Assembly: GCA_964589725.1 (NCBI GenBank)
Contig: CAZPUJ010000473.1
Coordinates: forward strand, 1-6,939
Direction of reading: 5' to 3'
Length of the DNA: 6,939 nucleotides
DNA from: CAYSHJ01 sp964589725
Lineage (GTDB): Bacteria; Planctomycetota; Planctomycetia; Planctomycetales; Planctomycetaceae
The position numbers and the translations under genes are program-made. Positions 1 through 3,503 of the stretch are shown here, piece by piece. The stretch's first letter is position 1; each line of letters begins with the position of its first letter. The notes under the pieces are model-generated. The model was not told where the DNA came from. It saw only the letters and a program-made list of their open reading frames with translations, and made no database searches.

Positions 1-236
1 GCCACCCGAACCTGACCAATCTCTCGGCCGAAAACCTGGCCGAACTGAAGCCGATCAAGCGCCTGTCGCTGGCCGGCAGCGGACTGACCAACGCCGGCAT
101 CAAGCACCTCGCCAGCCTGACGAACCTGGAATCCCTCGACCTCCGCCGCACCAAAGTCACTGCCACCGGAATCGACGAACTGAAAAAGGCCTTGCCGAAG
201 GGCAAGATCGAATGGGACGGGAAGGGCGACAAGTGA
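1..236 (+). CDS. C-terminal end of a leucine-rich-repeat protein (5' end outside window)
   Basis: The open frame enters at the left edge (first full codon at 3) and ends at TGA 234-236, giving 77 residues. The translation shows a leucine-rich-repeat pattern: 'LKPIKRLSLAGSGLTNAGI', then 'LASLTNLESLDLRRTKVT', followed by a cap 'GIDELKKALPKGKIEWDGKG'. The repeat type (L..L..L.L..T.VT..GI..L...LP) is the one commonly seen in planctomycete LRR proteins, where the last repeat typically ends in a 'LP...I.W'-like cap. That cap and the lysine-rich tail suggest the natural C-terminus. Such domains usually mediate protein binding; the partner and any N-terminal domain are not visible here. It is transcribed towards the RAYT unit, so the two are convergent. 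The start codon and full length cannot be given. Confidence 0.85.
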   Translation, partial: HPNLTNLSAENLAELKPIKRLSLAGSGLTNAGIKHLASLTNLESLDLRRTKVTATGIDELKKALPKGKIEWDGKGDK

Positions 237-285
237 AGCGAACTCAGTGCAAAGTGAAGAGTGGCTAGAGGCAGTTTCAAAACCC

Positions 286-309
286 GTAGGTCAGGCTTTC
301 TAGCCTGAC
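286..309 (+). repeat. REP hairpin R1 (GTAG on + strand)
   Basis: A 5' GTAG tetranucleotide is followed by a perfect 8-bp stem GTCAGGCT/AGCCTGAC closed by the loop TTCT. The following bases CCGAA match those after the hairpins of R4 and R5 read on the minus strand. GTAG plus a hairpin is the architecture described for REP elements recognised by RAYT transposases. Confidence 0.85.
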
Positions 310-343
310 CCGAATTGCCAGAATCGCGTCGATTCTTGATCAA

Positions 344-367
344 GTCAGCCTGGAAAGGCTGACCTAC
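344..367 (-). repeat. REP hairpin R2 (GTAG on - strand)
   Basis: Read on the minus strand, this is GTAG, then stem GTCAGCCT, loop TTCC, and closing stem AGGCTGAC. It has the C-type stem: the sixth base pair is C:G instead of the G:C seen in R1, R3 and R5. It directly abuts R3 head to head. Confidence 0.85.
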
Positions 368-391
368 GTAGGTCAGGCTTTCTAGCCTGAC
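368..391 (+). repeat. REP hairpin R3 (GTAG on + strand)
   Basis: Identical to R1 over all 24 bases (GTAG, stem GTCAGGCT/AGCCTGAC, loop TTCT), but followed by TCGACC instead of CCGAA. With R2 it forms a near-palindrome centred on CTACGTAG at 364-371, a BIME-like pair. Confidence 0.85.
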
Positions 392-406
392 TCGACCGCT
401 TCACCG

Positions 407-428
407 ACGTACGCATCATCGCGTACGT
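407..428. repeat. Isolated perfect inverted repeat ACGTACGC/GCGTACGT
   Basis: Two 8-bp arms (407-414 and 421-428) flank a 6-base spacer ATCATC. The sequence is unrelated to the REP stem. It lies between the R2/R3 pair and the 3' direct repeat of the RAYT unit, so it could be a protein-binding site, a structural end of the mobile unit, or chance. There is no T-run to make it a terminator. Confidence 0.45.
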
Positions 429-452
429 GGTTTCGGCTGGGACGTTTTCGCC

Positions 453-511
453 CGTTCGGGTCAGCCTGGAAAGGCTGACCTACGTCGGATTTCGCAGCAG
501 CAACGCCATGT
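453..511 (-). repeat. 59-bp direct repeat, copy at the RAYT 3' end (contains REP R4 at 460-483)
   Basis: This copy matches 1202-1260 at 55 of 59 positions by eye. Two of the four differences are the paired stem positions of the REP hairpin (C-type stem GTCAGCCT/AGGCTGAC here), and the other two lie in the CAACGCCATG/CAGCGCTATG end. On the minus strand it encodes the last residues of the RAYT frame (MALLLRNPT) and the natural stop TAG at 480-482, which is part of the REP's GTAG. Confidence 0.85.
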
Positions 512-1166
512 CAGCGGAAAGGGCTTCGCCACGCGGCCACAAGGAACGCTTCGACGCGGACGACCAGGGCCAGTCGTCGGGACGAGTACATCGTTTGGCG
601 GCGACGGGGTTGTTCTAGATGTACGCGATGATGCGAAAAAACTCGGCTTCGTCGCGAGGCCAGTGATCGTAGGATTCATCTTGCCAGAACTCTTCTTCGC
701 GACGGTGAAGCAGTCCGTTGATTTCGTGAGCGGTGTAGCCTTTCAAGCCTTGCATCAGCTTGCGGTACTTCCAAATCGGAGTCATTAGCAGGTGCATGTG
801 GTTCGGCATCACGCAATACGCGTACAACTCGTACCGTTCGGGGACGCCAAACAGGATCGCGTCTTCGACCTGCTTGGCCTCTCGCGGTTCTTGCAACCAC
901 AACGGTCCGGTCTTCTGGCCGTCGAGAAACTCGTCAGTCATGGCGAAGACAATCTTCGAGTGCCGTATCTGTCGCGCAGTCAGCGACTCTGCAGGCCGGA
1001 GCGGCTCGCGTTCCAGTTGTTCGCGCTCGCGCTGAAATCGCTCGCGAACTTCTTGCGGGATCGCTCCTTTCAAATTGCAGGTGACGAAGATCGGGACTCG
1101 TTCGGGAATCTGGTGCGGCAAGTGGCGCTCATAGGCTTCGCTGGTTGGGAAGTTGGTAGCGGACAT
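480..1166 (-). pseudogene. REP-associated tyrosine transposase (RAYT, Y1_Tnp/IS200-like family), interrupted by one in-frame amber codon
   Basis: From the preferred ATG at 1166-1164 the frame runs 183 codons to TAG (615-617), then continues in the same frame for 44 more codons to TAG 480-482; the whole would be 228 residues. Family hallmarks are present: an N-terminal strand 'PIFVTCNLKG', 'GPLWLQEP', the HUH motif in 'MPNHMHLL' (His123, His125), the probable nucleophile Tyr144 in 'LKGYTAHEIN', and 'FWQDESYDHWPRDEAEF'. The amber falls where relatives have Glu in 'YIENNPV'. Beyond it the frame reads NNPVAAK and DDWPWSSAS, the standard RAYT C-terminus, so a single GAG-to-TAG change explains the break. 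The family nicks and rejoins single-stranded DNA at GTAG/hairpin sites. An earlier in-frame ATG at 1271 would add 35 residues, but these are translated REP sequence (SDVGQAFQPD), so I reject it. No clear Shine-Dalgarno precedes 1166. The catalytic residues lie before the amber, so the truncated protein might retain partial function. Confidence 0.88.
615..617 (-). other. Premature amber codon in the RAYT gene
   Basis: The codon is TAG between 'FRIIAYI' and 'NNPVAAK'. It differs by one base (G to T) from GAG, the Glu codon expected from the conserved family motif YIENNPV. A nonsense mutation is simplest; a sequencing error or amber suppression cannot be excluded from the sequence. Confidence 0.85.
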
Positions 1167-1201
1167 GGACGAAATCCGTCGGGCGAATGGGAATCGATGG
1201 A

Positions 1202-1260
1202 CGTTCGGGTCAGGCTGGAAAGCCTGACCTACGTCGGATTTCGCAGCAGCAGCGCTATGT
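1202..1260 (-). repeat. 59-bp direct repeat, copy upstream of the RAYT (contains REP R5 at 1209-1232)
   Basis: Contains a REP with the G-type stem GTCAGGCT/AGCCTGAC and loop TTCC (GTAG orientation, minus strand). Read on the minus strand in the frame equivalent to the RAYT tail, it gives IALLLRNPT followed by TAG, almost the same as the MALLLRNPT-stop of the downstream copy. It therefore looks like the leftover 3' end of another RAYT copy or a mobilised 'tail + REP' cassette. It lies between the toroid gene's stop (1273) and the RAYT start (1166). Confidence 0.85.
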
Positions 1261-1272
1261 GCCGCACGCATG

Positions 1273-2397
1273 CTACCGCTGGTAGATCGGCAGGAACTGG
1301 TACTCGACCGACAGTGCGAGGACGGCTAGGCTGGTCGCGTACACCGTGCCCAAGCCGCGCTCGCCACCGTGGCGGCCGGACCAACTACCGTCGGGAGATT
1401 GCAGACTCAGCAACAGTGGAACGATATGCCGCTTAGTCTGATTCCAATGCTCGTCTCCCATTTGAAACATGCCGATGGTGCCGTAATAGACTCCGTAGAA
1501 GAAGAACTCGGAGTCGGCTTGCAGTGGATTCTGCACGAGGTATTCCGCTCCGGATATCGCCTCGGGTGAGTGATGCACGCCGCAGATTTCGAGCGCCAGA
1601 ATTCCGGTGCCCGTGCGAGTCGGCGTGGGTCCGCCGCCGGGTTGATAACCGAACCCGCTCCGCTGGTGCGAGCAACGCTTGACGTATTCGACCGCCGCGT
1701 CGATGTTCTCCGCCGGCACGTCGCTGCCGATGTCCTTGGCCGCTCGCAGCGCTAGCAATTGCCAGCCGGTGACGCTCAGATCGCTGTCGCCGCTGGTGGG
1801 TTGATATCTCCAACCGCCGGCGCTGCCGCGATCCTTGCGAACGTTCTGCGCCGATAAGATCACACGCACAGCCTTGGTAAGCGCATCGCGGCAGCGTTCC
1901 GCCAGAACGTCGTCTGTCATACCGGCCACCTCGGCCAGCATCAACGTGGTGATGCCGTGACAGTACATCGGCCCGTGTCCCGTGCGATGCACCAAGACGC
2001 CGTTTTGCTGTTGATGATCCAGCACCCAACGAATACCGCGCTGCATGTGCTGATCATACGGCCCTTCGCCCGGCACGTGCCCGGCCGCGAGCATGGCCAT
2101 CACGGCCAGCGACGTCGCCGACGTCGATTCGCCAAACTGATCAATGGCCCACGCACCGTTGGCGAGTTGCTTTCCCGCGAGGTGTTCCAGCGCCTTCGCG
2201 ATCGCGACGTCGACTTGCTTGTCTTGCTCGCTTCGCTCATCGGCAAGAGTGACGTTGAAGGAACCGGTCGCCAGCAGGATGACGAAGGCCAACCGGCACA
2301 CAAGCTCGACGCGCCAGCGAGGGGGCGTTTGTCGCGCGAACCATCGCTCTGCGCGTCCCTCGTTGACGCGTCGGGTTAGTGTGACATCACGCCTCAT
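1273..2397 (-). CDS. Exported prenyltransferase/squalene-cyclase-like alpha-toroid protein
   Basis: 374 residues, ATG at 2397-2395, TAG at 1273-1275. After a basic, Arg-rich stretch (1-35), residues 36-47 (LAFVILLATGSF) form a hydrophobic core, with a possible signal-peptidase site after LA at 51-52, so export or anchoring is likely. The rest repeats the alpha-hairpin pattern of squalene-hopene cyclase and prenyltransferase-beta folds, with QW-like elements around 73-83 (LAGKQLANGAW), 125-135, 181-198 (..GGWRY), 235-252 (GFGYQ) and 330-339 (LSLQSPDGSW). The end 'FLPIYQR' matches what I recall of planctomycete members, so the gene is complete. The cyclase acid motif DxDD is absent; the nearest string, GDSDLSVTGW (203-212), lacks it, so cyclase activity is not supported. 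A scaffold or ligand-binding toroid is more likely. Its ATG overlaps the stop of the coiled-coil gene (ATGA), implying coupled translation and a shared envelope role. The unusually long region before the hydrophobic core leaves the start slightly uncertain. Confidence 0.85.
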   Translation of the reverse strand: MRRDVTLTRRVNEGRAERWFARQTPPRWRVELVCRLAFVILLATGSFNVTLADERSEQDKQVDVAIAKALEHLAGKQLANGAWAIDQFGESTSATSLAVMAMLAAGHVPGEGPYDQHMQRGIRWVLDHQQQNGVLVHRTGHGPMYCHGITTLMLAEVAGMTDDVLAERCRDALTKAVRVILSAQNVRKDRGSAGGWRYQPTSGDSDLSVTGWQLLALRAAKDIGSDVPAENIDAAVEYVKRCSHQRSGFGYQPGGGPTPTRTGTGILALEICGVHHSPEAISGAEYLVQNPLQADSEFFFYGVYYGTIGMFQMGDEHWNQTKRHIVPLLLSLQSPDGSWSGRHGGERGLGTVYATSLAVLALSVEYQFLPIYQR

Positions 2398-3500
2398 GGC
2401 TTCGTCTCCGCTGGCGTATTGTCAGGGGTCGTCTTGGCGATTTCTTGGAAATAGAGTTTGATAAGCTTGTTGTAATCGCCGTGAGCCTGATGCTTGGCGG
2501 CTTGCAACAATTCGGTGCGTAAGCGACTGGACAACTGGCCCCAATTGCGGCCGGTCAGTTTTTTCACTTGAGTCTGTAACTCACCGGCCTCGTCGCCCCG
2601 ATCCTGTTCTGTGCTTCCAGAGCCGTTGCCGGCGCCGGCGGCACCTTGAGTGAGAGCGTTCCCGTTGCTCGGTTCATTCGACGGTTGTCCCGGCGGCTGT
2701 GATTGACCTTGGGATGGCGTTGGCACGGATTGATTCGCCGCTTGAGCCAACGCCCGCGCCGCTTCGCGCAGCCGCTGAGCCATCTTTGCCAACTGAACGC
2801 TTCGCGCCGCCTGCACTGCTGGCGCGGTTTGCTGTCCCGGTTGCCCTTGTTTGTCTGGCTGGTTTGGTTGATTCGGCTGGCCTTGTGCGGCCGATGGCTG
2901 AGACGCGGGATCACCCTGCGGCTGCGAGTCGGCGGCTTCGCGAAGTTTCTCGGCGGCTTGAGCGATCTCGTCGCCGACGCCGCGCGGGAGCGGAGATTTC
3001 GGCGGTGTGACGGCTCTTCCACTGGGCTGCGCGGCGGCAGCATCGCGGAGTGCCTCAGCGGCCTGCTGAGCGGACTGAGCAGCGTCACCGGCATTGCCCG
3101 ATTGCGACGCTTGTTTGGCCGCCTGCATGTTCTGTTGCGCGCGAGCAGTCTGCTCGCCCGCGTTTTGAGCGTTCTTCGCGGCCTGCTGTTGGTTGAGCGG
3201 TTGTTGTCCCAGTCGGTTTTGCGATTGAGCCAACTGCTGACCCAATTGGCCGGCGGCGTTGTTCAGCTCGCTCTGCCGTTGCTGCTGCGCGGCGGCGGAT
3301 GCGCCCGGGGTTTCGCCGAGCTGTTCCATTTGTTGCGCAAGCTGGTGCTGTTGCTCGGCGATGTTGGCCGCTTGCTGACCGAGTTCCGGATTTGCGCGCG
3401 GGTTCGCTTGCAGCGACTGAGCCAATTGACTCGCGGCTTGAGACGCTTGCTTTCCGGTTTGTGAAGCCTGGCCAAACTGGCCAGAGGAGGCCTTGCCCCT
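2394..3500 (-). CDS. Distal (C-terminal) part of the giant coiled-coil protein, downstream of the in-frame TGA
   Basis: This frame is exactly continuous with the gene at 3501-6939; only the TGA at 3501-3503 separates them. It gives 368 residues up to TGA 2394-2396. The first in-frame initiation-type codon of note is TTG at 3425, but I see no ribosome site there, and the sequence is plain continuation of the coiled coil (ASSGQFGQASQTGKQ, then 'LAQSLQANP'). Composition is Ala/Gln rich, with Pro/Gln/Asn/Gly-rich linkers around 2690-2900. The last 57 residues (from about 2567) are different and look like a conserved folded tail: 'VKKLTGRNWGQLSSRLRTEL', then 'DYNKLIKLYFQEIA'. As I recall, planctomycete DUF4175-like proteins end with a W-G-x-L / L-I-x-x-Y-F tail of this kind. 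Preservation of this tail argues that the break is recent, an error, or read through. The stop overlaps the toroid gene's ATG. As an independent gene I consider it unlikely. Confidence 0.75.
   Translation of the reverse strand, partial: RGKASSGQFGQASQTGKQASQAASQLAQSLQANPRANPELGQQAANIAEQQHQLAQQMEQLGETPGASAAAQQQRQSELNNAAGQLGQQLAQSQNRLGQQPLNQQQAAKNAQNAGEQTARAQQNMQAAKQASQSGNAGDAAQSAQQAAEALRDAAAAQPSGRAVTPPKSPLPRGVGDEIAQAAEKLREAADSQPQGDPASQPSAAQGQPNQPNQPDKQGQPGQQTAPAVQAARSVQLAKMAQRLREAARALAQAANQSVPTPSQGQSQPPGQPSNEPSNGNALTQGAAGAGNGSGSTEQDRGDEAGELQTQVKKLTGRNWGQLSSRLRTELLQAAKHQAHGDYNKLIKLYFQEIAKTTPDNTPAETKP
2406..2409 (-). promoter_or_regulatory. Shine-Dalgarno-like GGAG for the toroid gene
   Basis: GGAG lies 8 bases before the ATG at 2397-2395, inside the last codons of the upstream coiled-coil gene. 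Its spacing supports this start and reinitiation or coupling across the ATGA overlap. Confidence 0.6.
3468..3484 (-). other. Perfect 7-bp hairpin just downstream of the in-frame TGA (SECIS-like position)
   Basis: On the minus strand, CTGGCCA and TGGCCAG flank the loop GTT, starting 16 bases after the TGA; the loop begins 23 bases after it. A U-G pair can extend the stem, and AAGGCC/GGCTT can form a bulged lower stem. Bacterial selenocysteine insertion elements sit at about this distance and have a G among the first loop bases. However, the stem is made from the palindrome TGGCCA, encoding GQFGQ, and could be coincidence. The structure is seen; the function is speculation. Confidence 0.25.
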
Positions 3501-3503
3501 TCA
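3501..3503 (-). other. In-frame TGA interrupting the giant coiled-coil gene
   Basis: The frame reads QAARLCES-TGA-RGKASSGQFGQ. Both flanks are in the same frame, and coding character resumes fully downstream. CGA (Arg), TGG (Trp) or GGA (Gly) would each be one base away. The nearby residues (Leu-Cys, Arg-Gly-Lys) are atypical of the Ala/Gln-rich surroundings, so a pair of compensating indels or a local misread is also possible. Confidence 0.9.

Larger units (their letters stand above)
237..479. other. Intergenic region between convergent 3' ends, filled with REP hairpins
   Basis: No coding sequence is supported here. The stretch lies between the LRR gene's stop and the 3' end of the minus-strand RAYT gene. 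It holds three REP hairpins (286-309, 344-367, 368-391), a separate inverted repeat (407-428) and the start of the 59-bp direct repeat (453-511). Bases 237-285 and 310-343 show no recognisable signal. No hairpin is followed by a T-run, so a classical intrinsic terminator is not supported, although the hairpins may still slow polymerase or protect RNA 3' ends. Confidence 0.7.
453..1260 (-). mobile_element. REP-RAYT unit bracketed by 59-bp direct repeats
   Basis: The unit consists of a RAYT gene flanked by two copies of a 59-base segment (453-511 and 1202-1260) that differ at only four positions. Each copy contains one REP hairpin, both with GTAG on the minus strand, the same strand as the transposase. 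RAYTs are single-copy, domesticated-looking relatives of IS200/IS605 Y1 transposases thought to spread or maintain REP elements. The unit starts 12 bases beyond the stop codon of the upstream toroid gene, so it landed in, or was kept in, the gap after an operon. There are no target-site duplications or terminal inverted repeats of the DDE type, as expected for the HUH class. The exact ends of the mobile segment are inferred. Confidence 0.7.

Noticed and set aside
290..309. Intrinsic terminator for the LRR gene
   Set aside because: The hairpin is good but is followed by CCGAATTG, not a T-run; the same hairpin occurs as a repeat elsewhere.
286..483. CRISPR array
   Set aside because: Four similar 24-base repeats occur, but in both orientations, with irregular spacing and no spacer regularity; they are GTAG-hairpin REPs.
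792..1436. Plus-strand open frame across the RAYT and the toroid 3' end
   Set aside because: It runs antisense through a clear RAYT and through the REP repeat; the product has no family features.
203..2397. Squalene-hopene cyclase activity for the toroid protein
   Set aside because: The DxDD catalytic motif is missing; GDSDLSVTGW is the closest string. Only the fold is supported.
2394..3425. Independent gene starting at TTG 3425
   Set aside because: The frame is open upstream of this codon to the TGA at 3501-3503 and continues the same coiled coil; TTG lacks a ribosome site. Treated as the distal part of one gene.
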